Source of the DNA: Oceanospirillum sanctuarii
GTDB lineage: Bacteria > Pseudomonadota > Gammaproteobacteria > Pseudomonadales > Halomonadaceae
Reading direction: 5' to 3'
NCBI RefSeq assembly: GCF_002150805.1
Contig: NZ_MTBA01000014.1
Coordinates: forward strand, 1 to 64,000
DNA length: 64,000 bases
The first letter of the stretch is position 1. Every line of letters starts with the position of its first letter. The notes below the pieces were generated by a model. That model made no database searches, was not told the DNA's origin, and was given only the letters and a program-made list of their open reading frames with translations. This document shows positions 50,174 through 58,995 of this stretch, one piece after another. The position numbers were made by a program, and so were the translations under genes.

Positions 50174-52153
50174 ATGTCCCAGTCCATCGGTAATTTAATT
50201 CGGCAAAATTATATCCGGTCGGCGCTGGTGCCTATTCTGGTGATTGAAGTGATGTTGATCGTGCTCTACTTCGCGATCAACGCTTACATTACTGATCGGT
50301 TCGGTGAGCTAACCCTACAGGAATCGCAAAACAACCTGCAGGAAGTAATCGACAGTCAGGCGAATAACATCGATCTGCAGCTGAACGAAATCTCCCGAAG
50401 TCTGCAGATTCTGCGAGATGAACAGCAGGAGATTCTGAATAATCCGCCGCGTAATATCTCAGCCAATTTCGGTCTGAGTGATGGCGGAGCCTGGGTTAAA
50501 CAGGAAGATAATGGCGGTTCTGCTGTAATTGTCTCATCGGTACAGGCACTAACCGAAGATATTAAAAATCGGGTGCAGCACAGCGAAGGCTTTGACCGTC
50601 TGTTCAAGAGTGTGACCGACCATAATCCCCGCATTGTGGCGACCTATTTCACCAGTCATTACCACATGACCCGCTATTACCCATATTTCGACGGCATCGA
50701 GACGGTTCTGCCGGAAAACTACGATATCAATAACTACAACTTCTATTACGAAGCCAACGCGACCAACAATCCGGATCGTAAGGTTGTCTGGACTGGAGCG
50801 TATCTTGATCCTGCTGGGCAGGGCTGGATGATCAGTGGCTTGGTGCCTATCTATCGGGGTGTTGACTCTGAAGGTGCTAGCTTTGAGGGTACTACGGGCA
50901 TCGACGTTACCATTGATAGTCTGGTGAGTAAGATTCTCGATTTGAAACTGCCTTATCAGTCCTCGGCTTTTATTCTGGATGCAGAAGGCACTGTACTGGC
51001 GATGCCGGAAAAGGTTGAAACCGTTCTGGGTCTGCAGGAGCTGAAAAGCCATGATTACAAAGAAAGCATCGAAGGTGATGTGTTAAAGCCAGAGGACTTT
51101 AACCTGCTGCGCCACCACAATGCGGATATTCGTTCTGCCGCTAAAGCGCTGGTTGAAGGGGATAAGGATCGTACCTATTTCCAAAAGGATGGTCAGGGCT
51201 ACTACCTCTATAAAAGCCCGGTGGATCTGACCGGCTGGCAGCTGATGGCACTGGTGCCGGAAGAGGCGATCAGAGGCGCGGTTCAGTCTCTGGAAGACCT
51301 GTCTCAGTTTATTGGCTATCTGGCCGTGGCCGGTATGCTGCTCTTCTATGTACTCTTCTTTATCTACCTGATTCGTAATGCCAAACATACTGCTGAAGAT
51401 CTGGCTCAGCCTGTTATTACACTGGCTAATAACACCGCCAATCTGGGTAAGACAACGAAGCTTCAGGAGGTCAAACTGACCGGTATTGACGAGCTGGATC
51501 AGCTGGCGACCCGCTTTAATGAGATGAACCGCGAGCTGACTGCCCGCACTGAGCAACTGATTCTGTCTGAAATCCAGCGCCGTGAGAGCCAGAGTAAAGC
51601 TAATACCGACTACCTGACCGGATTATTTAATCGCCGCTACTTTACCGAAACTGTCGAAGAGCGCTGGCAGCGGGCGATCTCGGAGGATTCTTCAGATAGT
51701 TCTTCAGATAATAGCCACGACAAGCGGGAGAATATCCTGCTGGCGATCGATATCGATCACTTTAAGCGCATCAATGACACCCACGGTCACGATATTGGCG
51801 ACGAGGTGCTGATCGCTTGCGCCAGAGTGCTGAAAGAGGCTGTTGGTGATCAGGGCGTTGTCGCCCGTATGGGTGGTGAGGAGTTCTCGGTTTACGGCTA
51901 TATGAATTATCGGGATGCCGTGGCACTGGCGGATAAAATTCGTAAAGCAGTTGAAGCGGGCAGCTTTACCAGTAAAGGGCTTAAGCTAACTGTGAGCATC
52001 GGGTTAGACTCCGGCAAGGATATCGGCTTCAGTGACAGCTTCACTCTTGCTGATAAAGCGCTGTACGCTGCTAAGCGGGATGGCCGCAATCGTGTGGTTT
52101 CCAGCTCTACTCTTTTCCATGAAGAGGAGAGCCATCACGGACATTGTGCCTGA
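50174..52153 (+). CDS. Cache-HAMP-GGDEF diguanylate cyclase
   Basis: This is a 659-aa inner-membrane protein. Helices at about 15-37 and 378-402 flank a double-Cache-like periplasmic sensor (about 45-370), with YLDPAGQGWMISGLVPIY and GTTGIDVTIDSLV and a second Cache part near SSAFILDAEGTVLAMP. A HAMP linker and a GGDEF domain follow with GGEEF, but I see no RxxD I-site before it (RMGGEEF). The GGDEF domain holds a Ser/Asp-rich insert (SEDSSDSSSDNSHD) between the first helix and the DIDHFKRINDTHGH strand, which is unusual. It is a single gene ahead of a terminator. Confidence 0.92.
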   Translation: MSQSIGNLIRQNYIRSALVPILVIEVMLIVLYFAINAYITDRFGELTLQESQNNLQEVIDSQANNIDLQLNEISRSLQILRDEQQEILNNPPRNISANFGLSDGGAWVKQEDNGGSAVIVSSVQALTEDIKNRVQHSEGFDRLFKSVTDHNPRIVATYFTSHYHMTRYYPYFDGIETVLPENYDINNYNFYYEANATNNPDRKVVWTGAYLDPAGQGWMISGLVPIYRGVDSEGASFEGTTGIDVTIDSLVSKILDLKLPYQSSAFILDAEGTVLAMPEKVETVLGLQELKSHDYKESIEGDVLKPEDFNLLRHHNADIRSAAKALVEGDKDRTYFQKDGQGYYLYKSPVDLTGWQLMALVPEEAIRGAVQSLEDLSQFIGYLAVAGMLLFYVLFFIYLIRNAKHTAEDLAQPVITLANNTANLGKTTKLQEVKLTGIDELDQLATRFNEMNRELTARTEQLILSEIQRRESQSKANTDYLTGLFNRRYFTETVEERWQRAISEDSSDSSSDNSHDKRENILLAIDIDHFKRINDTHGHDIGDEVLIACARVLKEAVGDQGVVARMGGEEFSVYGYMNYRDAVALADKIRKAVEAGSFTSKGLKLTVSIGLDSGKDIGFSDSFTLADKALYAAKRDGRNRVVSSSTLFHEEESHHGHCA

Positions 52154-52175
52154 TTGTTTGATTTTCCCTATTCGC

Positions 52176-52207
52176 AAAAACCACCGAGCATCTGCCGGTG
52201 GTTTTTT
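52176..52207 (+). terminator. Terminator after the Cache-GGDEF gene
   Basis: AAAAACCACCG and CGGTGGTTTTTT form an 11-bp stem with a nine-base loop and a T run. Confidence 0.9.
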
Positions 52208-52378
52208 CGTTATGAGGGCTTAGCTTTTCAGTAAGACTTAAGAGCGGTTTACCCTAAGATATTTTTTGTATATTGTTTTTGCCTAATAAATGGCGAAGAT
52301 AGCTCATGTGGGTTATGAAAACCTTCGCGTTTTCCCTGATGAATAATTTGTGTCCACCACTTTGGCAAGGAAGCAGTC

Positions 52379-53119
52379 ATGTTCGATATCCTGTTCGCAA
52401 GAACTTTCTTAATTGTGGGCGGGATGCTATGCCTGACCGCTTTAGCCGCAAAAGTGAACCGGGCTTATGAAAGCTTTCTCGAATTTCTACTCAATATTAT
52501 CGTGACGTTTTTCACGTTAATTCTGATGTCGCTTGTTCCTGATTTTTATCCCACAAACCTGATTCTGGTGGCTGTGTTTTCCCTCAGCATCGGCTGGCAG
52601 CTTGGGCCGACTATTGAACGTTTTGGTTTGCGCTATAAGCTACGTCAGTCTTTAAAGGATGCTGGGACACCGCTGGCTAAGGGAGAGAAGGCTACCCGTG
52701 AGCAACGAGAAGCCTTCGAAGCCTCGTTTGATAAAGATAAATACCACGAGGCCTGGCAGAACAAAGTCTCAATGGCCTTTTTGGGAACCGCTTTGGCGGT
52801 TATAGCGACTTCGGGAATTGTCTTTCTGACCGATTTCGATTTCGGTTTTCTGGGTGGGATTCTGTTTGTCTGCGTGATGTTGCTTGCGGTGATGGGGCTT
52901 GCGAATCTGATTTTTTTCCGCTCGAAACTCTTCTCTCTGATTCAGGCCTATATCGGGGCTGTCGTTTTCACACTTTATCTGCTGTACGACTTTAACCGTC
53001 TTGAGAAACACGCAGGCGATGATAGTTGGTCAACAGCGATAGAGATCTCGGTGGATATCTATCTGGACATTATTATCCTCTTTCTGGATCTGCTGGAGAT
53101 TCTGGCGGAGTCGGATTAA
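52379..53119 (+). CDS. Bax inhibitor-1/YccA-like multi-helix membrane protein
   Basis: This is a 246-aa inner-membrane protein with about seven helices. The end of the sequence has the pattern seen in BI-1-type proteins: GFLGGILFVCVMLLAVMGLANLIFF, then YIGAVVFTLYLLYDFNRLEK and DIYLDIIILFLDLLEIL. A polar, Lys/Glu-rich cytoplasmic loop (about 95-125) splits it. BI-1 family members move Ca2+ or protons in eukaryotes; bacterial roles are unsettled. The N-terminal half is unlike YccA, so the match is partial. The stop lies just before the 7-bp tandem repeat at 53137-53178. Confidence 0.7.
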   Translation: MFDILFARTFLIVGGMLCLTALAAKVNRAYESFLEFLLNIIVTFFTLILMSLVPDFYPTNLILVAVFSLSIGWQLGPTIERFGLRYKLRQSLKDAGTPLAKGEKATREQREAFEASFDKDKYHEAWQNKVSMAFLGTALAVIATSGIVFLTDFDFGFLGGILFVCVMLLAVMGLANLIFFRSKLFSLIQAYIGAVVFTLYLLYDFNRLEKHAGDDSWSTAIEISVDIYLDIIILFLDLLEILAESD

Positions 53120-53136
53120 ACCGATAACTGGGCTGA

Positions 53137-53178
53137 GAGGTTAGAGGTTAGAGGTTAGAGGTTAGAGGTTAGAGGTTA
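53137..53178. repeat. Six tandem copies of the 7-mer GAGGTTA
   Basis: GAGGTTA repeats six times without variation between the BI-1-like gene and the DUF6164-type gene. The last copy overlaps the minus-strand stop codon (TTA at 53176-53178). It is a simple minisatellite, open to copy-number change by slippage. Confidence 0.95.
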
Positions 53179-53517
53179 CTCAAACGACTCTAAAAACGGG
53201 ATCACGGTCAGGCTGGCAATGGCGATAATAGCGATAAGGCTTAAGATAAAACGGGCGGGTGCTTCGAAGAAGCGCTGGCCCATTGTCGGCACAGGATGCT
53301 GGCGTACCTCTTCCAGCCAGTCCGCCTGAATATCATCCAGAAGTTCTCTTGCAGCCGGATAGTCATCTTCATTTCTCAGCCAGATTCCCGCGAGGGAGAT
53401 ACCAAAACGTCCCTGGCTGGTCTCGTAGTAGTCCACTTCTGCTTCATCAAGACGTGCCCGTACAAAGTTGGCTTCTTCGTCTGTCACGCCGTTAAGTTTA
53501 AAAAGCAGTTTGGCCAC
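53176..53517 (-). CDS. DUF6164-type small membrane-anchored protein
   Basis: This is a 113-aa protein. The N-terminal 70 residues match a DUF6164/DUF2007-like signal-transducing fold (MAKLLFKLNGVTDEEANFVRARLDEAEVDYYETSQGRFGISLAGIW in outline). The C-terminus has one membrane helix (about 89-110, FILSLIAIIAIASLTVIPFL). The two-part layout suggests a cytoplasmic domain tethered to the membrane. The function is unknown. Its stop codon lies inside the last copy of the 7-mer repeat. Confidence 0.8.
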   Translation of the reverse strand: MAKLLFKLNGVTDEEANFVRARLDEAEVDYYETSQGRFGISLAGIWLRNEDDYPAARELLDDIQADWLEEVRQHPVPTMGQRFFEAPARFILSLIAIIAIASLTVIPFLESFE

Positions 53518-53610
53518 GATTTTTCCTTTAGAAGATGAAAGTATTGAAGGGCAGTGTAAGGGGCTGAATCTTAGCTTTGTTAGCCGCTATCTTCCACACC
53601 TGTAAACGTA

Positions 53611-53647
53611 AAACGCCCCGATCTCAGTGAATGAGGTCGGGGCGTTT
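53611..53647 (-). terminator. Terminator after efpL
   Basis: AAACGCCCCGA and TCGGGGCGTTT form an 11-bp stem with a 15-base loop. On the minus strand it follows the efpL stop and ends in TTTTAC. Confidence 0.82.
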
Positions 53648-53686
53648 AGGCAGAGCAGAAGCTCAGCTCTGTTTCAGCATCTGCGA

Positions 53687-54253
53687 TTAAACGCGGCCGC
53701 TGAACTTACGCTCTTCGACGTTAACCTTGATACGGTCACCGGCAGAGATATGCTCAGGCACCTGTACCACAAGGCCGGTACTCAGAGTCGCTGGTTTGGT
53801 ACGGGAGGTTGCAGACTGACCTTTAATAGAAGGATCGGTTTCTGCAATCACCAGCTCAACCGTGGTTGGCAGTTCAATAGCAACCGGGTTGTCGTTTACC
53901 AGCAGTACGTGAATACCCTGAGTCTCTTCAGTGATAAAGCCCACTTCGTCGGCAATCGCGTCTTTACGCAGGTTGTACGAGGTGTAGTCCTCGTTATCCA
54001 TAAATACGTATTCTTCGCCATCGATGTAAGACAGCATGGATGGGCGACGGAACAGGTCTGCCAGATTCAGCATGTCGGAGTCTTTAAAGGATTCGTCACG
54101 CTTGGCACCGGTTACCACATCGTACATACGCATACGGTAGATGCTGCCGCCGGCACGGCCCTGAGGCACGGAGCGCTCGATATCACGGACAATCCAGACG
54201 TTGCCGTCCAGTTCAACTGCTGCGTTTTTCTTGATTTCACTTGCCTTTGGCAT
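53687..54253 (-). CDS. efpL: Elongation factor P-like protein EfpL (YeiP)
   Basis: This is a 188-aa three-domain protein of the EF-P family, which binds ribosomes stalled at proline-rich stretches and promotes peptide bonds. It matches E. coli EfpL/YeiP rather than EF-P: the start is MPKASEIKK, and the tip of domain I has QGRAGG with Arg33 in place of the modifiable Lys, as in EfpL. The C-terminus [36 protein letters not shown] is nearly the same as YeiP. EpmC (at 14303) modifies EF-P, not EfpL. It is a single gene with its own terminator. Confidence 0.96.
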   Translation of the reverse strand: MPKASEIKKNAAVELDGNVWIVRDIERSVPQGRAGGSIYRMRMYDVVTGAKRDESFKDSDMLNLADLFRRPSMLSYIDGEEYVFMDNEDYTSYNLRKDAIADEVGFITEETQGIHVLLVNDNPVAIELPTTVELVIAETDPSIKGQSATSRTKPATLSTGLVVQVPEHISAGDRIKVNVEERKFSGRV

Positions 54254-54363
54254 GTTGTAATTCCTCAGAACGGGATAGCCATAACCTGTAAAGCAGGCAA
54301 GATTACTACAATTTGTGATCAGATCGGGAGCAGTTTTTATTGCCTGGTTTGCTATTCGGGCAG

Positions 54364-55188
54364 CTATTGTCCGGTGGCAAAATATTTTCCGTAGATTTGG
54401 TGAAAACTGCCATCCGCTTGCATATCCGATAAGGCCTGCTGCAACCGACCTGCGGTACTGTTCGGATCGACCTTGTTCAGGGTGTTTTCCGGTGTGATTG
54501 GCTGGTCCGGATCGAAAGCGGGATTAGGAATCAACCGAATATTGTCGGACTTTTTAGAGAAGCCTAAGTACATTTTCTGTGCAACATCGCAGCAGTTACG
54601 ATGAACTTTCAGCTTTTGGGCTTTATCCGGGTTGTTCTTCAGGTAGTACTGAACCGCCAGCAGGTTGTAGGCGTGAAAGTCTGCTTTATTGTTCAGGATC
54701 AGATCTACCATCTCTCCCAATGTGTAGTCGTGGGGTTTGCGCAGGTGAATACCATAGTCTGCAGCATTGTGATCGTAGCCACCGTAGGAGACCACCATCA
54801 CCATATTGCGCTTGGCCACATCATGCAGACTAAGAACTTCCTGCTCATCTTTGCGGGTAAGGCCGATATTACCGTCTTTTAAACCATTCTCGATAAAGGT
54901 GATGGTTTCTTCCCTGCGGGTGGTAAACGACAAGCCCGGATAGAAATCGATATCACCGGCGCGAATCAGATGCATGATGCGACCTTTGGGCTGGCGCACC
55001 ACTTTAAGAGTACAACCGATACGCTTAGTTGCCTCGACATACAGATCCCGATAGAGGCCGGAGCTGTCAGGCATCTCAGCAATAAAAGGAGGCTTGGCGT
55101 TGGTGCGGTAGCCCATGGTCAGCTCGCAGGCATGAGTAAGCTGAACAGAAAAAAGAGTCGCCGCCAGCAACAGCAGGTATCTCACCAT
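54364..55188 (-). CDS. Periplasmic amino-acid-type solute-binding protein (SBP family 3-like)
   Basis: This is a 274-aa secreted protein. The first 21 residues form a Sec signal peptide ([20 protein letters not shown]) and the mature part starts CELTMGYR. The rest has the two-lobe pattern of SBP_bac_3 proteins ([16 protein letters not shown], then [20 protein letters not shown]) and ends near QIYGKYF. Mature-part Cys residues (CELT, GCT, NCC) suggest disulfides. No ABC or TRAP permease is next to it, so it may be a sensor protein or a stand-alone binder. The start at 55188 has a strong GGAGG upstream. Confidence 0.86.
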   Translation of the reverse strand: MVRYLLLLAATLFSVQLTHACELTMGYRTNAKPPFIAEMPDSSGLYRDLYVEATKRIGCTLKVVRQPKGRIMHLIRAGDIDFYPGLSFTTRREETITFIENGLKDGNIGLTRKDEQEVLSLHDVAKRNMVMVVSYGGYDHNAADYGIHLRKPHDYTLGEMVDLILNNKADFHAYNLLAVQYYLKNNPDKAQKLKVHRNCCDVAQKMYLGFSKKSDNIRLIPNPAFDPDQPITPENTLNKVDPNSTAGRLQQALSDMQADGSFHQIYGKYFATGQ

Positions 55189-55497
55189 AGAGATCCTCCG
55201 TGGGTAAAAGATGAGTTGGTTACTAGCTAACAGTTTAGGCGAATCATAGTCCACTGCCATACCTCTTTATCTGCCAAAAACCGTTACCGGAACAACATTT
55301 TTTGATTACAACGTGATCACAAATTACCCCCTGGTGGGTATATCTGAAGAAAGGGGGCTGAGCGTATCTTTAGCCATAAATAAGATTCCGTGAAAAAAGT
55401 ATGAAAGCTGATACACAATTTCAGCGGCTTGCTTCACGAAAGAAGAGATACCTTTTAGACGACTACTCCCTCGGGAGAGAATGCCGGAGTCAACATT

Positions 55498-56781
55498 ATG
55501 ACCGCACCTTCACATACCACTTCTTACTACGCCGCTTCGGCGAATGATAAATCCCTGCGTCCTGAGCTTCTGGGCGAAGTTGCTGCTGATATCTGTGTGA
55601 TCGGCGCAGGTTTTACCGGTCTGTCCAGTGCGCTGCATCTGGCAGAGCGTGGTTTTAATGTTGTGGTTCTGGAAGCAAGCCGTATCGGTTTTGGTGCTTC
55701 CGGCCGTAACGGCGGCCAGATTGTACACAGCTACAGCCGTGATATGGACTTTATCTCCCGTCACTACGGTAAAGAAACCGGTGACAAGATGGGTTCTATG
55801 GCCTTTGAAGGCGGCGAGATCATCCGTGGTTTCGTGAAGAAGTACAACATCGACTGTGACCTGAAAGATGGTGGTATCTTCGCAGCCTGCAACAGCAAGC
55901 AGATGAAAGAGCTGGAAGAGAAGAAAGCGCTGTGGGAGCAACACGGTCACACCCAGCTGGAACTGCTGGATGCTAATTCTATTCAGGATCATGTTGGCAC
56001 TACCCGTTATCCTGGCGGTCTGCTGGATAAATCCGGTGGTCACTTCCACCCGCTGAATCTGGTGCTGGGTGAAGCCGCTGCTTTTGAATCTCTGGGTGGC
56101 ACCATCTATGAAGCGTCTCCGGTGACCCGTGTAGAAGAAGGTGAAACCGCTAAAGTTCACACTGCGCGTGGTTGTGTTAACGCTAAGTACGTGATCGTTG
56201 CCGGTAACGCTTATCTGGGCGGTCTGATTCCTAAGCTGGAACAGAAAGCGATGCCTTGCGGTACTCAGGTAATTACCACTGAGCCTCTGACCGAAGCTCA
56301 GCAGAAAGCGCTGCTGCCAAAAGACAACTGTGTTGAAGACTGCAACTACCTGCTGGATTACTATCGTCTGTCCGGTGATGGCCGTCTGATCTACGGTGGC
56401 GGTGTAACTTACGGTGCCCGTGAGCCGGATAAGATCGAATCTCTGATCGTACCTAAAATGCTGAAAACCTTCCCTGAACTGAAAAATGTGAAGGTGGATT
56501 ACGCATGGACCGGTAACTTCCTGCTGACCCTGATGCGTCTGCCTCAGTTCGGCCGTATCGGCAGCAACATCTACTACGCACAAGGCTACAGCGGTCACGG
56601 TGTAACCAGTTCTCACCTGGCGGGTCGTGTTCTGGCGGATGCGATTCAGGGTCAGGCAGAGCGTTTCGACGTGATTGCGAACCTGCCACAGTATCCGTTC
56701 CCTGGCGGTCGTATGTTCCGCGTGCCTTACACTGCGATGGGCGCTGCGTACTATAACCTACGTGACAAACTGGGTATCTAA
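55498..56781 (+). CDS. puuB: Gamma-glutamylputrescine oxidoreductase PuuB
   Basis: This is a 427-aa FAD enzyme almost collinear with E. coli PuuB, which oxidises gamma-glutamylputrescine to the aldehyde used by PuuC. Shared blocks are TSYYAASAN, GLSSALHLAERGF, EASRIGFGASGRNGG, GGHFHPLNL, MPCGTQVITTE, VEDCNYLLDYYRL and GYSGHGVTSSHLAGR. The dinucleotide motif is GAGFTG. A neighbouring NhaC-type transporter on the same strand may move a related amine or its counter-ion. The 400-base gap after it has no gene. Confidence 0.96.
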   Translation: MTAPSHTTSYYAASANDKSLRPELLGEVAADICVIGAGFTGLSSALHLAERGFNVVVLEASRIGFGASGRNGGQIVHSYSRDMDFISRHYGKETGDKMGSMAFEGGEIIRGFVKKYNIDCDLKDGGIFAACNSKQMKELEEKKALWEQHGHTQLELLDANSIQDHVGTTRYPGGLLDKSGGHFHPLNLVLGEAAAFESLGGTIYEASPVTRVEEGETAKVHTARGCVNAKYVIVAGNAYLGGLIPKLEQKAMPCGTQVITTEPLTEAQQKALLPKDNCVEDCNYLLDYYRLSGDGRLIYGGGVTYGAREPDKIESLIVPKMLKTFPELKNVKVDYAWTGNFLLTLMRLPQFGRIGSNIYYAQGYSGHGVTSSHLAGRVLADAIQGQAERFDVIANLPQYPFPGGRMFRVPYTAMGAAYYNLRDKLGI

Positions 56782-57181
56782 GCTGCGTGACAAACCGGGT
56801 ATTTAACCCGGGCGAAATCCCGGTACCTGATCCCGCATCAGAACCGGGGGCTAAACCCTAATAAAGCGGATGCCCGACAGGGTGTCCGCAACAAGAGCTC
56901 AGTCATCTCCCGACCCGGCAGACCCCTGTGGGAGTTGAATTTTTAATACTAATAATGAATGTCGTGGGCAAGGAAACGGTCCGCGGTGGATTACTGCGTT
57001 TTGTATCTATCGATTAGTAGGATGTTTTGCCGTTTGTTGAGCAATTTTCTGAACCAAAACAGATTGTTGAACGAGCTGTAGAACTATGCGTTGAAGTAGT
57101 GCAGGCAGAACAACACAACACCACCTGAGGAAAGAAGGGCTTTCTGACCACAGGGTATAAGAAATATAAACAGGTACATTT
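56782..57181. other. Intergenic region between puuB and the NhaC-type gene
   Basis: About 400 bases without a gene. A hairpin GCGGA..CCC/GGG..TCCGC lies at 56867-56890, without a T run. Imperfect direct repeats TTTGTTGAGC and GATTGTTGAACG near 57031-57073 might be a regulator site. No clear terminator follows puuB. Confidence 0.5.
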
Positions 57182-58684
57182 ATGAGTAGTGAAATTGTTC
57201 ATCCAATTATGGATCGAGAAGCTTCCGGCATGGGTATGCAACGAACCCCGACCATCTGGATCACCTTTTACGGACTGATCTTTGCCGGTTTTGCCTACCT
57301 TTCAACCCTACATGTGGAAGGCGAAGCCTACGGTTTTCACAGTATTCTCCCCGTTTGTTTTATTCTGATTGTTGCGGCGGTTAGCCGTAAAGCCCTTGAA
57401 GCCCTGTTCGCTGGTGTGGTTGCCGGTCTGTTACTGCTGGACCCGGTTAATATCTTCAGCAGTCTGGGCGAAGTTTCCATGAATGTTGTGATGGATGAGA
57501 CCATCGCCTGGATCGTGCTGGTTTGCGGCATGATGGGCGGTCTGATCAATATTCTGGAACGTGGTGGTGCGGTACTCAGCTTCGGCGATATGCTGGCCCG
57601 TCGCGTAAAAAGCAAACGTGGCACCATGCTGACCACGGTTTGTCTGGGTATTCTGGTCTTTATTGATGACTATCTGAACTCTCTGGCGGTTTCCTCTTCC
57701 ATGAAGAGTCTGACGGACCGCTACAAAATCTCCCGCGAAAAACTGGCCTTCCTGGTGGACTCCACCGCTGCTCCTGTTTGTATTCTGGTTCCTATCTCCA
57801 CCTGGGCGGTTTATTTCGCTGCGCTGCTGGAAGAGAACGGTGCTGCCGCTGATGGCAAAGGCATGTCTCTGTACATGGAAGCGATCCCATACATGGCTTA
57901 TGGCTGGGTTGCTCTGCTGGTGGTTTTCCTGGTGGCTTCCGGTCTGCTGGGCGATCTGGGCGCGATGAAAGACGCTGAAGCCCGTGCTCAGAACGGTCAG
58001 CCTGTTCCTGAGGGTATCGAACAGGACGGTTTTGATACTGCTCACGTTAAAGCGGTTAAGCCGATTGTGGGTCTGTTCAACTTTATGGCTCCGATGGCGG
58101 TTCTGGTCGCGGCAAGTGTTTACTACGAGATCGACCTGCTGCTGGGTGCTCTGGTGGCATCTACCTTTACTATCGTTCTGTACTACTGGCAGAACCTGAT
58201 GAATTTCACCCAGCTGGTGGAATCCATGGTGGATGGTTTCCGCGTCATGCTGCACCCGATCGCAACTGTTTGTGCGGGCTTTATGCTGAAAGAAGTGAAT
58301 GATCAGCTGGGCATGACCACCTACATCATCGAAGCTCTGTCTCCGATTCTGACACCTGAGCTGATGCCTGCTCTGATCTTTGCTGCGATGGCTGCGGTTG
58401 TATTCTCCACCGGTTCCAGCTGGGGCGTGTACATCATCACCTTGCCAATTGTTGTACCTATGGCGATGACCATGGATGTAAATATGGCGCTGGTGGTGGG
58501 TGCTCTGCTGTCCTCTTCTGCTTTTGGTAGCCACGCCTGTTTCTTCAGTGATTCTACTGTGCTGTCTGCGCAGGGTTCCGGCTGTACCCCAATGCAGCAC
58601 GCGATTACACAGATCCCTTACACCGTGATCGGTGCGGTTCTGTCCTTTATCAGCTTCATCATTCTGGGGTTCTGGTTGGCTTAA
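57182..58684 (+). CDS. NhaC-family Na+/H+ (or amine) antiporter
   Basis: This is a 500-aa inner-membrane protein of about 12 helices. It shows features of the NhaC/IT superfamily: VFIDDYLNSLAVSSSMKSLTDR, then STAAPVCILVPISTWAVYFA and the C-terminal FSTGSSWGVYIITLPIVVP with SHACFFSDSTVLSAQGSGC. Such proteins exchange Na+ for H+, or carry amines or organic acids. Its place next to puuB makes a role in uptake of putrescine or related nutrients plausible but unproven. The start is preceded by AAATATAAACAGG-like weak signals, so it may depend on an upstream transcript. Confidence 0.85.
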   Translation: MSSEIVHPIMDREASGMGMQRTPTIWITFYGLIFAGFAYLSTLHVEGEAYGFHSILPVCFILIVAAVSRKALEALFAGVVAGLLLLDPVNIFSSLGEVSMNVVMDETIAWIVLVCGMMGGLINILERGGAVLSFGDMLARRVKSKRGTMLTTVCLGILVFIDDYLNSLAVSSSMKSLTDRYKISREKLAFLVDSTAAPVCILVPISTWAVYFAALLEENGAAADGKGMSLYMEAIPYMAYGWVALLVVFLVASGLLGDLGAMKDAEARAQNGQPVPEGIEQDGFDTAHVKAVKPIVGLFNFMAPMAVLVAASVYYEIDLLLGALVASTFTIVLYYWQNLMNFTQLVESMVDGFRVMLHPIATVCAGFMLKEVNDQLGMTTYIIEALSPILTPELMPALIFAAMAAVVFSTGSSWGVYIITLPIVVPMAMTMDVNMALVVGALLSSSAFGSHACFFSDSTVLSAQGSGCTPMQHAITQIPYTVIGAVLSFISFIILGFWLA

Positions 58685-58995
58685 GCGCTTGATCAATAGC
58701 GAACGGCTAACAGGAATACCGGGCGCGTAACCCACTGCAATGCCTCACTGAGGCGGTTGCGCCAGCCCCTTAACCCGGCTGAAAAAGCACAAAGAAACCC
58801 CTGATCCGGCAACGGATCGGGGGTTTTTCGGGTTAAAGGGTTTCATCACGGGAGGGCATAAAGCGCCTCCCGCTATAACTCAAAAAGGCTTAGCACGACT
58901 TTATTTGCACTGATGTTTATAGCGGCATTTCGTGTAAGGAGCCCGTGCGGAGATAGGCCGTGAGCTGCAAGAGCTCATCAATAAGGAAGATAATA
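58685..58995. other. Intergenic region after the NhaC-type gene
   Basis: About 310 bases without a gene. It holds the NhaC-type gene's terminator at 58795-58828 and the promoter zone of the EamA exporter. Confidence 0.55.
58795..58828 (+). terminator. Terminator after the NhaC-type gene
   Basis: AAACCCC.GATCCG and CGGATC.GGGGTTT form a 13-bp stem with a four-base loop and a run of T. Confidence 0.88.

Noticed and set aside
57022-57081. 19-codon leader peptide before the NhaC-type gene
   Set aside because: The ATG has no suitably spaced ribosome site and the peptide shows no attenuator-like codon run.
57431-58735. 434-aa minus-strand ORF opposite the NhaC-type gene
   Set aside because: It is low-complexity in composition (His, Gln, Asn, Arg), a shadow of a hydrophobic membrane-protein gene.
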